Source: Chelonoidis abingdonii
Lineage: Eukaryota > Chordata > Testudines > Testudinidae
Assembly: GCF_003597395.2 (NCBI RefSeq)
Contig: NC_133778.1
Location: forward strand, 19,927,614-19,991,613
Direction: 5' to 3'
DNA length: 64,000 bases
Both the position numbers and the translations under genes were made by a program. Shown piece after piece: positions 10,464 through 23,268 of this stretch (its first letter is position 1; the number at the start of each line of letters is the position of its first letter). The notes under the pieces were generated by a model that did not search any database, was not told the origin of the DNA, and saw only the letters and a list, made by a program, of their open reading frames with translations.

Positions 10464-12349
10464 TACTCAATATATGCATGTTACATCTATTCATGTTTAT
10501 ATGTACATTAAAGAGAGACTAGACTCCCTTACTGTACAGTAGCAATGTTTTAGTGACCTTCAAACTAAACGTAACAGCCTTTTTGTACCAACATCATGAA
10601 ATGGTTTAGTGATCAGCGTTACCATAAAAATAACTTTGAAAGGTAAAAAAAATGACACCATTGTGCTTCCTTGCTTTTAAGCTGGTTCTAAGAGTCAGAA
10701 AAGAAATTTGTAATATGTGATAGCCTGTAAAGCCTATTCTACATGCCAAACTACACATTTCAGCCTTGTTATAAGGACTCAGGCAACTGTAGTAAATACA
10801 TGCTTTAAAAATTTGTAGCAATGGACACATCCAGCACTAAATAAATTTCTTTATTTATGCCCTTATAAATGCATTTATGTTAGACAAAAGAAATAAAATC
10901 TTTCCACTCGTACAGTGTGTGCAGTGAGTGACAATGGGAAAATCTCCTTTCCAATATTCTTTCAAATGAAATAGAGGGGTGTGTGGGGTTTTTTTGAGGG
11001 GTAGAAAGGCTTACTTTAGTAGTTCTCTCCCCAAAATACCAGATCTAAATGCCACACTCACAGGAGACCTGACCTCTGCATTTGCCCAAATCCCACAAAT
11101 CCATTAGATCAGCAGCTCTGATTCACTTCTCACTTCTGTAACCCTCCAGTGTACACATTTTGACATTCATTTTGTACGTAAATTGTACTAGATTAACACC
11201 CAATTAAATTTCAAATACTGATATTGAACTCAAAATTGCAAATCAGATACAAATTGTAAATCTTATACAATCAAGCTAAACAGACTCTCCACCTTGGATT
11301 TACCATCAAATTAATTAAAAATGGAACAGAAGATGAAGTAAGACACTAAATGTCTTGCTGTGTTATAATCCAATTAGACTTAAGCTTCTCAGAGCAGGAA
11401 CCAGTCTGTAAAGCATCTTAAACATCAGAATTCCACAGAATCTATGCACCCCACAATCACCTTCTGCTGAGATACACCCTAATCCTATCCTGCCCACACC
11501 AGAAATTCACAAGAATTCACATTCCTGACTACAAAAGCCTTAGAAGAAATTTACTAACATGGAGAAGGAGAGCGACCACAACGACTTTTTTCAAATTGCC
11601 TCATATGGATAAAGCAGGTAGTTTAAAAAAACAAAAACAAAAAACAAGAAAACAAGCAAAAAAACCCCACCCACCTCTCTGACTAGCTATATGCTAAAGA
11701 TCTAAACCGATCTGAAACCGTTCATCTCTATGTCATCACATTTCACTTTTTTGCTGTTATATATGCTGGCTCTATACACAGTTTTTAAGAAAAAAACAAA
11801 AAACAGTAGAAAGCTTTGCTGCAGCATTACTACAGCAACTCACTTTTGAAGCTCCAGTAAAGTAACACTCGCAGGTCTGGAACCAACAAAAAGCAATTTT
11901 AGGGTGAGCCTTGGAAACAATTTTTTACCTTTTCCGTCATCCCTCAAAAATAAGAGTCCAACCTTCCCATAGGATCAGCTATAAATAAAGATTTGGGGAA
12001 GAACCTTCAGTCTGCTGTTACAGGGTAAGGGGATCCCGGCTGGCTGTGGAAGGCTCAGATGCTAATATTTACATGAGCTGTGCAAGGGTCAGTTGTCCAA
12101 ATAACCTTGCAGCAGGAAGCAGGTTATGGCCTGAAAAGTCACCCCTTTCCCCCTCCATTTCACATAAATGATGTCAGTTAAGTTTTCAGGTGCTTCAACT
12201 AATCTTCCCTCTAGTCATCCTGAAAACATTTAGTCGTAGCAGACGCCGATGGGTGGCTAGGAGTATTATTTCTTATGGGTGGGGAAAAGGGGGAAAATAT
12301 TTTTGTGCGTGGAGGGGTTTTTGTTTGTGGGTGGGTGTGTGTTTTTGTT
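10464..12349. other. Unrecognised AT-rich DNA
   Basis: No gene, splice-framed exon or recognisable repeat. An A/C-rich low-complexity stretch lies at 11622-11665. Confidence 0.45.
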
Positions 12350-12900
12350 TTAACAGGCTGTAAGGATAATTTAGCTGACATGAACAGGCTCAAGTTAAGA
12401 CAAGACAAGCCTGAACAAGTAACTAGTAACTACTGAATAAGCTCATATAAGTAATTTCTGAAACAACTAACTTGTGAATGTTTATAACAAACACAAGTAG
12501 GCAGAAACATACTGACCTGATGAGTCTGCCTTACGCAAGCTGTAAAGCAATTGGTCCTCACATGCAAGAAGCACAGCTGTTAATAGGAAAAAATGTATAT
12601 AAATTGTATAGTGTGTGACCTGAATTGTGATCGTGATATCACCCTGAACCTAAAATTACCTGCACCTAGGCCTGGTCAGCATGAAATAAAAAGAGCTGTT
12701 ACATGCCTAATGAAGTAATCTGAGTGATGAGCTGGAGTTGAACTGAGTTTTTGGATCCCAGAGAACTGTATGAAGTTTTCCTCCAGAACTGAACGAAGTG
12801 TTCTCAATAGTCCAAGTGAAAAGGTCTTGGAAGGAATCCCAACACAGGTTTACCCCAAAATGACGGCTCTCTTCAAACCTGCAAGGAGTTCAGGGATTCC
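12350..12900 (+). mobile_element. Possible solo LTR-like block
   Basis: The block has a TATA-like TATATAAATTG at 12595-12605 and a polyadenylation-type GAAATAAAAAG at 12682-12692 about 85 bases further on, then about 200 bases of moderate-GC sequence. That order (promoter, polyA signal, U5-like part) suits a retroviral-type LTR. I could not fix TG...CA ends or a target duplication, and no retroviral genes flank it. It may be another repeat or unique DNA. Confidence 0.3.
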
Positions 12901-15900
12901 CCATTGGGCCCATCCCTGGTGACTCTCCTTCAGAGTAAGAATGAAAAGCAGTGAAAAAAAAACTTTTAGTCCTAGTAATCAGTTTACATTTTCAAGGCTA
13001 TCTTTTCAAAGAAAAGGGCTAGACATTATTTAAATGTGCTAGGTCATCCTGCCACAATTGCTATCAGAGAAGTTCCCTGAGTCTGATGCCTTTGTGTTAT
13101 AAAGACGTTTGGTAATAGCCTGTTTCCTTTGAAATGCTCTGTGCCCTAAAGTCCAAAATAGCCCGGAATTGCTGACCTGAAAGGCACACAGCAAAGCCCA
13201 TCCTTTTGTGCAGGCATTGGTGAAGGACTGAAGCAATGAAGTGTGGGATTTCCAACTAGTGAGAAAGTTCAATGGGAGGTTTTACGTTGTATTTGTCACT
13301 ACTGGTGATGAAGAAATGCTGTTGCTTTGTTCCACTTTTACTTTGCATCTCTTAAGTTATTGTGTTTTTAAAATATATTCAGGAAGCCCACTGGTTTGGA
13401 GCTTGAGTAATAACATCTAAAATAAGCTTTTAAATAATTAAAAGCTAGAACAAGAACTATGAATGAAAAACAATTTCACATTTTTTGAAATATTAAAATG
13501 AATTTGCTTGTGTGTTCATTTTCCATGAACTGAGCAATTAAATTTCATTGACAAATGTTTGCAGAAAGCAAATTTCAAAAAAAGTCACAGAGACAGATGT
13601 TTAAGGAAACCAAATTTTAAATCCGCATGTGCAAATTTGGATGAGTATATAAGCACTTCTGGTACACAAGCAAGAAATAGAAAAAAAATGTAGTGCAACT
13701 GGGTTAACTGGTTGTAAGAAAGTTCAAATTTTGAATAATCAGAGTAAAAAATTTTAGATACTTGAATAAATTCAAGGAAATCATAACCTACTGTGGAAAT
13801 TATGACCAGAAAGAGAATTCAATGGATAAAATTATTAATTTTAAATTATTTGCTAGACTCTAGCCGTACTATTTCTAGGAGCAAAAAAAGGATGATGCGC
13901 ATAGGAGTCACAGATTCCTAAGGCTGGCTGTATAGACTTGCAATCCGATTTTGAGATTCCAATGGAAACCACAAACAAACCAAAATGCTGAATCCAATTA
14001 TTACAGACAGAAAGGTGTATCATCTACAGTTTACAAAAAATCCAAATCAACAGTTTACAGATCCAACTGGCTAAATTTTGTTTTAAGTGCTTTATGCTTA
14101 TACAGTTAAAATGGATGAGATAGTTAAAATGGAAATTAAATATAATTCCCTTTTAAACACAGTTTTCCTTATCTGAGTAGTCCAAAGTCCTATATTCATC
14201 CTTTGTCATATAAAAGGAACAATCCTTTAGTCAGACATGTGTAGTGGAAATGACACTATTTTGTATATTAATTTGACTAAGTGGTCACATAAAAATAATA
14301 CTTTATAAAATTAATGAGATGTGATTACGTATAGACAGACTACCTCATCATTTTTTTAAACCATATATTTACATACTTATTCCAAATACCTAACTCCTGT
14401 CCTTTCCTTAATAAATGAGTGTGCTGCGGTGGTCAAAATAATTTCCCCCGACCATTACCAACAACCAGGCATTTTTTTATATGACAGAGATATATATATG
14501 TGAAAAATCAATAGCCTTAAAAACTAAGTACAACAAATGCAGTTTTCCAGTGTGTGCATCAATGTTTCTGAACTTTTATTTTTTTTTGCTCCAAATGATT
14601 TCAAACTTTGCATAACTAAAATTTATTTTAACAGCAAACACATCAGTAGTCTGGTATATACTAACATTATTAGCCTACAAAGTTAAAAAAAACAGACATA
14701 CATTGAGAGTTCTCTGGTAAATTATGGCAAGACTTGAAATGCTGGTCAACTTTTGCCAGCCCATGTATTACTTTTTGGTTGTTGGTGGACTCCTTTGCTT
14801 GCACTGATTTGTTTATACCCAATTTTTTTTTCCCCTGAAGTCCCACCTCTCACAAAGTAAAACAGTTCAGGTAGACTAAATAATAAGTTGATCAAGCAGC
14901 TTTCTTCAAGAATCCAACAGCAACCAAAACAAAAAAAACAACCTTCAACAATAAGTGTCAATGTGAGAGAGGAAAGAAAAAAACATGAAAGTAACAATGT
15001 TTTCTTTCAGACACTGCAGAATGGCTTTACACAAATTCAATGCTTCTTTTAAAAAGTGTTTTAATCACTCATCTATATTACAGCTTGCTCTGCCAAAACA
15101 AAAGCAGTAAAAAACAAACTAAAAACACCCAACAACCATGGGTTGCCCAACTGTCCCCAGAGAAAGATCCCAACTACGAATATATCCACATCCCAGAACA
15201 CACAGGAACAGTGGGCCTCTTGTTCTGACCTGGCTCCTTTGCAGAGAGCAGCAGCATGAATCTATTAACCAATCTGCTGCTGTACAAAGAGCAACAGTGT
15301 TTACTGGTGTCCAATTTCTCTGACTATAGTTCATCTCAATTTGAATCATTTTCACAAGCTCAAATAAAATACAAGAATAACTCCCATATCTTAAACAGTG
15401 ATGTCAAGTAAATACCTACAATACATATTCATTGCTGTACAAAAATCTTATACTCAAAAATAAATATGGAACATAAAATGGGCAAAGCTGTCCACAGTAA
15501 TAGCTTGTAAAATTCACAGAAAAGTTGTAGTGTACTCACAGCAACAACAAACAGTTCAACTTATTCTGAGAGCTCTACTACAAACTGATTAGTCTGGGGT
15601 CATCTGTAAGTACATGAATTTTATGTCTCCATGTATTTTGCAATCCAGTATCATAGATAACTTGGCACCTTTTTAGTTTCCATGTTCACAGTGTACAACA
15701 AAAATTGTACTATATGGAAGTTTACCATATATATACTACAATCAACAACAACAAAAATCCACCATTCCTCCAGGAAAAACGATCTCTCTCTGGCCCAGCT
15801 GTGCTGACCAGATTGCTGTTTTCCTGGACATCCTTTAGATCTCCCAGTATTAGTTTACAACTCAGGTATTTGCAAAAGAAACAAAATTTTAAAAGCCTGG

Positions 15901-16767
15901 AGGAGATTTATTCCGCTAATTTACATGACAAATCAGCGAACATGAACAAATAATACCTTTCACAGTTGACAGTGCTGGATAGTATCACACTGTAGTTTAA
16001 TTTTCATGTCTTTTTTCATGCAGTATTGTAGACTTTGTGGGAAGGGGTGTGAGGAAGACAGAGAAGACTGATTGAGGCGTATCCAAGTAACGTACTCTTC
16101 CAAGCCATTCAATGAGATCAATTCACATTATAATCACATAACTGCTGAACACTAAATTATTCTGGGTTCCCTTCACACTTAGATAGTCTCAATGTACAAT
16201 TTTACACGTGAGTTGTTCAAAACATTTGATAAAGGCAGTACTTTTTACCCTGTGTCTGTACAAAGAGCTTTTTATAGCCAGCACTACTCAAAGCTAAACC
16301 AGCAACACAAAGATGTACTTCTTAGTAGCTTGAATTTAGTTTAGTAGTATGATCACAGGTTGCATTCTTTTCCCTTTTGCATTAGAAGAACTTCATTTCA
16401 GAAAGCTACGAACTTTCTTGTTTGATCTCAAAAGGACTGAGTTGCTTTAGGTCTCAAATATCTAAAAAGATCTTAAAATATGGCCTCTTGCAGTTAAACA
16501 TTTATTTCTCCAGCTGTGCAATTGAAGTATATAATATTTTAATTATTGTATGTATTATATACCTTAAAAAAAGACTTAGCATGTGCATTACAGAAAGTTA
16601 TGCACAAATGTATGTATATTAGTATTTAATTCACATCATTTACTGTTACAGTGAGCAATTTAAGGACATAGGATCAACTGACATTTCCTTTTCAACAGAA
16701 CGTACAATTTGAAAGATGTGGAAAATTTGAGGCCTACACAACTTCACAAAGGATCTTTTAAACTGCC
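12901..16767. other. AT-rich DNA, possibly partly 3' UTR of the minus-strand exon
   Basis: No coding sequence can be supported. If the exon at 16768-16842 is real, the part immediately left of it would be its 3' UTR on the minus strand. Several TTTATT words (AATAAA on the minus strand), for example near 14576 and 15907, could be polyadenylation signals, but none can be chosen from sequence alone. Confidence 0.4.
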
Positions 16768-16842
16768 TTATTTTGCTACATTGGTCATGTTTAAAGAGTC
16801 CTCCAAACAACTGTTTTCTTCATTCTCATCTGGGTCATAAAA
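16768..16842 (-). CDS. Probable terminal coding exon of an unidentified host gene
   Basis: On the minus strand a strong acceptor (TGACTTTTCTTTTGCAG, its AG at 16843-16844) opens a frame of 24 codons ending in TAA at 16768-16770. The peptide starts FYDPDENEEN and ends NMTNVAK. It is acidic, hydrophilic and unlike any repeat protein in this window. An acidic C-terminal tail encoded by a short last exon is common in vertebrate genes. I do not recognise the gene. Upstream exons would lie at higher coordinates, perhaps outside the window; none is certain. The exon sits in unrepeated AT-rich DNA. A chance acceptor plus chance frame is possible. Confidence 0.45.
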   Translation of the reverse strand, partial: FYDPDENEENSCLEDSLNMTNVAK

Positions 16843-18192
16843 CTGCAAAAGAAAAGTCACTTTTATTAACAGTACTGAAGGATAGAAGTTTGAATGCCCT
16901 ATTACAATTGTTGTGTCTCATTAATACAAATAAACAAACAAAAAACAAAAAACAAAAAACAAAAAAAGAAGGGGGTTAGGGGATGCTCTATTCAGCTTTA
17001 CAACAACTAGTAGAAGTTAAGGACTAAATGTAATTCCAAGAGTTCAGCTAAACCCATTTAACACAATAAAACACAGCAATTCAGAGGTGAAGCAGACTTT
17101 TCTTCCTTTCCCCTCCCCGTTTTCCAATTGCTTCTCTTGATTCTCAGAGAAAATGCTGAGGCTCCACTGCATTGGATGTCTGGCTGTGATCCAAGATGCA
17201 CTTAATGAGGTCCTGGCAACTCCCCAGTATTACAGATGCCTCTCCAGCACCACAAACAGCCTCCATCAAACAGCTATGAACCACAGGCAAATCTGTGCCT
17301 GACAGCAGGGCTTTTACTTCCAAAGAGAAAAGACAAACAAGGACTCTAGAAAATAAAGTTTCCCAGATATTGCTAAATTAATCTAGTGTAATTTTCAATC
17401 CTTTTTCTTCCATCATAACCAGAATCTTTAATGAGTTGTTATAATTAACACACAGTTTGACTGAAGTATTACACAGATTTAAAAGTTTACAGGAGTATTA
17501 CAATTGTACAGTGTGTAAAAGGAACTTAATGACATTGTGCAGATTTGAGAAATGTATGTCTTTAAAACAGACATCTGTAGCAGCCAAGACAAAACTGTTA
17601 CATTAACAACAAAACAGTTCTGATGTATTTTCTACCCTACTCTGGCTGGGCAAATAGCAAATACACATTTTCACCACAATCAAAGTATTGATGCTTTGAA
17701 CTAATGAAATAAAGCAGTAATCTAATGAGTTTGACAAAGTTCAATATAACTTGATAGACACTGTAATATCAGCACGTCTCATCAAAAACAAAAATTAAAA
17801 CAGTTAACAAAATAATGCACGCTCACACTACATCTACTTGTAAGATAGTGCTCTAGAATGATTACTCCTCTATAAAAAGGCCCCAGTTACAGGGTTGACC
17901 GAAACAATACAAACTATCATTACAGAAAATAGATGCCATTTAATTTGATTCTATTTAGAAAAAGTACTTATGTGTCTCTATGTGCATTTATAAAACCTGT
18001 TAAATTAATAATGCAACTTAGTTGTTTCTGATTCAGTGCCAATTAGAGGCCTCAACCCAAAGCCCGGTTAAAAAGCCTCAAATTCCCCCCAAATATAACT
18101 TCAATCCACATATGCAGAGGACTTCCTGAATTGAATATATAGATTGCTATATTCCCTCACTTCTTCTAAATTCATCACCTTCATTCAAACAG
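16843..18192. other. AT-rich DNA, probably intronic or intergenic
   Basis: There is a CAAAAAA-type simple repeat at 16935-16967. A minus-strand open stretch of about 55 codons at 17154-17325 (with SGTDLPVVHSC and LMEAVCGAGEASV) follows a pyrimidine-rich acceptor-like site but has no donor and ends in a stop. It is listed among the findings. Nothing else is recognisable. Confidence 0.4.
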
Positions 18193-18258
18193 ATGGAGAG
18201 GACCAGACTCTCCATACAGTTTGCCGTGGATGCCAAGCTCCAGCTGAACAGTCTAGCA
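18193..18258 (+). other. Exon-like 66-bp segment, plus strand (low confidence)
   Basis: A pyrimidine-rich stretch ends in CATTCAAACAG, then 66 bases open in frame from ATG (MERTRLSIQFAV...) up to a consensus donor GTAAGTG at 18259. The length is 22 codons with no stop. The reverse strand of the same segment is also open for 23 codons, so coding cannot be inferred from openness. It might be an exon of a plus-strand gene or non-coding RNA, or chance. Confidence 0.2.
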
Positions 18259-20180
18259 GTAAGTGTAGTTAACTATCAACAAGAAATCAAAGAACAATCC
18301 TATCATCTCAGCCTAACTGCCTAGGATGTCTAAGTGACATAAAAATATTTAAAGGAACTTATTAACATTTAAGAAATTACCCTCCCTTAGCATGCCTAAG
18401 GCTAGGGCTACCTAGGAAAGGCAGCCTGCAACACCTGCTGTTCAAATGCTGCATCAAAAGATGCACTACATATTGTTTGTAATGTCAGATAAAAGTACAG
18501 GGAAACTTTCTCAGGAACAAAATTTCCAGGGACCAAATGGATATTCCCTGAGACCAACAGGCCACCCATATGTGATGCAGATTGACTGAGGAGTCCCTAG
18601 CAAGTAGGAACTTGAGGCATAATAAATGCTCTCAACACAAAGAGAGCTAACGATCTTCTTTGTTATGACTTCTTGTGAAAAGGAAAAGATGTCTATGATT
18701 GATGTATGACATTAAGGCTTTTCTTCCTGTATAGTACCTTCCAAAACATGAGCTCCAAATGCAGTATTATTCTGATATTTTGCCGAGTTAACATATTTAA
18801 GTCAGTAGTGTAGTGGTAGTCAAACTGAAGTAACCACATGCCAGATTCTTTGGACAGATGGTCATAAAGGGAAATGGAAAAGAAATAAGAAAAAAAAACA
18901 CAACAAACCAGAAGCATAATTGGCAAGCCTACTTTCTGCAAAGGTGGTGATAAAGCATGGTCTGGATTAGCATAGAAGAATGTTACAGAAATCAGATTAT
19001 ATGGAAACAGGTTTGTCACAATGATGATAACCACAAATTAAACTGGAATTTGCATATAATATTGCTGTCAACTGAAGCAGAAGACTATGTTTATAAGTGA
19101 ATAATGACTACACAATAGCTACTGCTCAATTAAATTTAATAAAAAATCTTTCATCTTAATATTGAAGGTTTTTCAACAGTAGCACCAACTAATTTGGTTT
19201 ACTTCAAACACAGAAGTATTAAAAAATTACATTTTAAGATTAACAAATAAGAATCGATATTAGAATCTTTGTGTAGAAACACTTACTTCTGTCATAATTA
19301 TTAACTGCAACAAGAAAGGTTTGCTATTCTTACTCACTTCCAGCAGCCCATAATTTAGCAGTCTGTTACAATGAAAAACCTATTGTTCTATTTATCAACT
19401 TCTCACCAAAGAGGTTGAACTTCAGTCTGGATTTCATTTAAGCCTGTCATTGTACCATTGCAGCTGAATTTAATTCTGTAATCATACTACTGAATAACTC
19501 GTAAATTGGTTGAATATTTTTGTGGCACTGTAGGGCTTTTCTTTGGTTCCATTAAAGTAGCCTTTTAACCTGTCTGAAGGGCTAGAAGTGAAAAGGCACC
19601 AACAATACACATATTAGGGTAATGAAGCAGAAAAACAGCAGGATCAGCAGGACCAAAGTGAAGGAACTGTGAGGAAACTGGACCTCCTCACCAGAGTCAA
19701 GATGGCACACAGCGCCTACGTGACAGCACAGAGCAAAGAAGCACCACAAGTTGAGACTTCCAGTTCTGGGGATTTATTGTCCAAGTCTCTCTCTTCTCCT
19801 CACCTCCCAGAGCACTGAATTGTACTCTTTATTTTATCTTTCTTCAACTTTCCATAATAAGAAAATAAATAGCTTAAAACATACATTCAATGCATATCAG
19901 ACATGGAAAACTCATGGTACAGAACACTGAGCATTCTTAATTTGTCAGGAAAGCATACCAACAGTCTCTTAATTTTCAGTATACAGCAAAAGGCTAGAGC
20001 TTTTCCAGCAGGGAAGACAATTATTCCACGAATGAAACTGTCATTTCAAGGACTGAAAAGTGTGTTTTAAAAAAAATATTTCAGAATGTAAAAATGAATA
20101 GTAAATATCAAAACCCACATAACTTTGTGTCTTTAGCCATATCTTAGACACTTTCAGCATGACCCTGTTTCCACATACTA
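18259..20180. other. Unrecognised AT-rich DNA
   Basis: No supported gene. A minus-strand frame of 113 codons at 18693-19034 is rich in I, L, F and Y but shows no known motif, Kozak context or splice support. I regard it as chance in AT-rich DNA. Confidence 0.4.
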
Positions 20181-20185
20181 ATAGC

Positions 20186-21370
20186 CTTTAGGGCAGCATT
20201 TCTCAAACCAGGGGTCACAAAGCTATTGTAGAGGGGTCACAAAATCACAAAAAAAATTGTGATAACTTTTATATCCTTTGCTAGGGTTACCATATTTCAC
20301 CTTCCCAAACAGAGGATAAAGGGATATAGCACCCATCACTCTCTGGCTACCCAGCTCTGAAGGCAGCACCACTACCAGAAGCAGCCCAGAAATAATGCTG
20401 GGGGTGGCAGGTTTGTATAATTTTTGGTGGTGCTCAGAACAGGTCCAAGTCCTGCTTCCCGCCTTGTAAGCCATTATATATTTTTTTAAAATAATGTAAA
20501 AATGTGAGGGCTCAGGCAGACGGTTAGGGTGCAGGGGTGAGGGCTGTGGGTAGGGGCCGGGGATGAGGGGACAACAATGCAGGAGGGGGCTCAGGGCTGG
20601 GACAGAGGGCTCGGTTGTGGGGGAAGATAAGGACTCTGGCTGGGGCTGGGGATGAGGGGTTTGAGGTGTGGGAGGGGCTCAGGGACAGGGCAGAGGGTTG
20701 GAGTGCGGAGGGGGTAGTCTCTGGCTGGGGATGTGGGCTCTGGGGTGGGGATGAGGAGTTTGGGGTGCTAGCAGGCTGCCCTGGGGCTGGGTCCAGAGAG
20801 AACTCCCCCTAGCCCTCTTCCCGCCAGCAGCAGTGAGCTCCTGGGGAGAGGCTCCCCTCTTCCCCCCGGCAGCACACTCACCTTGCACCACTGTCACTGC
20901 ACGTGCTCCTAGGGCCCCTCTCAAGTCCAGGAAGCCTCCCCTGTGGTGGGTGCGGGGGAAGGGTTGCCATCACCTGTGCGCCTCCTCCCCTGCTGCTGCT
21001 CCTCACTGTAGCCTCACTGGGGACGGGGGATGGAGCTGCCCCTTGCCCAGCATGGGGCAGGAGTGGTGACTGAGGGTGGGAGGGTCCTTAGCAGATGGGC
21101 AGGGTCAGCCTGCCCTGGCACTAGTGCCTGGGGGGCTGTAGGACCCTGTGGCAGCAGTCGATGACGGGAGCCAGCAGAGCAGAGCAGAGCGGAGCACAGA
21201 GCTGCAGGTGAAAGGCAGGGACGCTATGGGGTCTGGGGGAGGTCCATGGGAGCAGCAAGTGTGGACCACGGGACACTCGGAGGAAGCACGTGGGGGTGGC
21301 AAGCCTCCAGGCCCTGAATATTGCTGAAGCCCAGGCACCACGGGCCCATATAACTTGCCATCCCTGATGG
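20186..21370. repeat. Composite GC-rich repeat block with hAT-like left edge
   Basis: It opens with GCATTTCTCAAACCAGGGGTC, resembling a hAT end, and 100 bases later GGGTTACCATATTTCACC, a start I associate with another turtle DNA repeat. From 20510 it turns into degenerate GGGGCTCAGGG/GGGGATGAGGGG words, then GC-rich sequence ending near GGTGGCAATACCATAC (21368-21383). The inner GGGCTCAGGG-type text resembles the interior of the hAT element at 21683-23268. Ends and target duplications could not be fixed, so this may be several nested pieces. Frames here (such as 20833-21069) reflect composition, not genes. Confidence 0.45.
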
Positions 21371-21543
21371 TGGCAATACCATACTGTTGCTTTATACTTT
21401 TCGTAAGGCTTCAGCACCTTTGATTGCATGGATAATGATTACATATTTCATTTAGTGCTTCTATGAGTATGCACAGTCATTTGCTATCACTGTTTTCTGG
21501 GGTGGTGGGACGTCACAGCCTGAAATATTTCCAAAGCAGGACC

Positions 21544-21549
<6 letters not shown>

Positions 21550-21584
<35 letters not shown>
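21550..21584. repeat. Poly-A tract
   Basis: An uninterrupted A run of about 35 bases, next to the 3' end of the antisense CR1. It could be the tail of a short retroposed sequence to its left, but no source is recognised. Confidence 0.9.
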
Positions 21585-21586
<2 letters not shown>

Positions 21587-21682
21587 ACGAACCGCGCTGC
21601 TATAGGACTTCTCTCATTCTCCCCAATTTGCTAGCCGAATTCACAGATTAAGGCCAGAAGTGACTGTAGTGATCATCTAGTC

Positions 21683-23268
21683 CAGGGGTTGGCAACCTTT
21701 CAGAAGTGATGTGCCGAGTCTTCATTTATTCACTCTAATTTAAGGTTTCGAGTGCCAGCAATATATTTTAATGTTTTTAGAAGGTCTCTCTCTATAAGTC
21801 TATATTATATAAATTAACTATTGTTGTATTTAAAGTAAATAAGGTTTTTAAAATATTTAAGAAGCTTCATTTAAAATAAAATTAAAATGCCAATTTTATC
21901 AGTTTAGTGTGATCCTTTTCCTTGCTGAATTTTCCAATGTTTGCCACAGCAGAGACTGGCTGAGGCCAGGAGCAGAACCCTGGGCTGGCTGCCGGTATCC
22001 CAGGTCAGCAGTGGGCTGGGCTGGGCCAGAAGTCTGGACACCGGCTGCCAGGGGGCTGGTGGCCGGAACCCCAGAGCAGTAGCAGGCTGAGCCTCTCAGC
22101 CTGCCACTGGCCCAGTTCAGTCCACTGCTGGTCTGGGGTTCCAGCAGGGGTAAAAATAACTTAAAATTTCTTACAGGTACTGTCATATTACAACCCCCCT
22201 CAGGGAGGAGGAGCTCAGGGGTTGGGATGTGTGTGGGGGAGCACTCAGAGCAAGGGGTTGGGCTGCGGGGGGATCAGGGCAGGGGGTGGGGATGTGGATG
22301 ATGCAGGAGTCACGGCTGGGAGCATAGGGAGTGTAGGAGTCAGGGTTGGGTGGCGTGAGGGGTTCAGGGAAGGAGGTTGGGGGGTGCAGGGGGAAGTCCC
22401 AGGGAGACGGGGACTTGGGGCTGGCCTGGGACAGTCTCTGTTGCGGCTGGGTTACCTGGATGGATCCCTGCCCCACGCTGTTCCTGTTTCTGCCAAGGGA
22501 GCTGTGGGCCAGCTGTGTGGGGGCACTGCATCTGCAGGCAAATGGGGAGTGGCAGCAGAAGACCAGGGCCTGCTCCAGGCACCAGCCCAGCAAGCAGGTG
22601 CTTGGGGCGGCCAACAGAGTGGGGGGCACGTCTGGCTCTTCGGCGGTGGGTCCCTCACTGAGGGAAGGACCAGTCACCGAAGACTGAAGCGGTGGCGGTA
22701 GAGCTGTCACAGATCATTGCAGCTTTTTTTTTTTTTTTTTTGGGCGCACTGCTCTGGGCGGCAAAAACTCCGGAGCCAGCCCTGCGGAAGACCCTCTGGC
22801 CTGCCACTCCTTTCCCCCAGGGGCTGCAGGGATGGCACGTGCCTGCAGTGCCCTGGTGTCCAGCCACAGTGGCGAGAGAGGGTCAGCAGGACAGGCGGGG
22901 ACGTGGACATCTCCACCACGCCTCCCGCCGGCCCCTTTCACTTGCCTGACTGCCTGCTGCCTTGGCCACCAGCGCCAGCCTGCAGGAGAGTTCTGGCAGC
23001 CAGCAGCTCCCCCGCTGAGAGTGCGCCATGCGCTGCGCCCCAGCATCGGTCAGCTCTGGGTTCCAGCTGGGTTTCGGTTCTGGCTGCTGGCCCCTTGCCA
23101 GCCAGGGTCTCAGCCGCCGGCCTGCTCAGCCCACTGCCAGCCTGCAGTTCCGTTCACCCAGGCTGGCAGCGGGCTGAGTGGGGCCAGTGGCCGGGACCTC
23201 AGCATGCCATTAAAAAAATCGGCTCACATGCCACCTTTGGCACGCGTGCTGTAGGTTGCCGACTCCTG
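21683..23268. mobile_element. hAT element 1 (long form, 1586 bp, ATCTAGTC duplications)
   Basis: The left end CAGGGGTTGGCAACC pairs with the right end, read in reverse, CAGGAGTCGGCAACC. Perfect 8-bp target duplications ATCTAGTC flank it (21675-21682 and 23269-23276), the hAT hallmark. Terminal sequence is the same family as hAT element 2, in the opposite orientation. The extra 1.3 kb inside is GC-rich degenerate sequence with a T run (22723-22741) and no recognisable transposase, so it is non-autonomous. The long frames inside (22183-22710, 22717-23274) come from GC-rich composition. Confidence 0.93.

Noticed and set aside
18693..19034. 113-codon minus-strand frame as a membrane protein gene
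   Set aside because: Hydrophobic codons are expected in AT-rich DNA. No known motif, no splice sites and no similarity to anything recognised.
20510..23200. CpG island or promoter
   Set aside because: High GC here comes from repeat interiors (degenerate GGGGCTCAGGG text and hAT element 1), with no exon or transcription start nearby.
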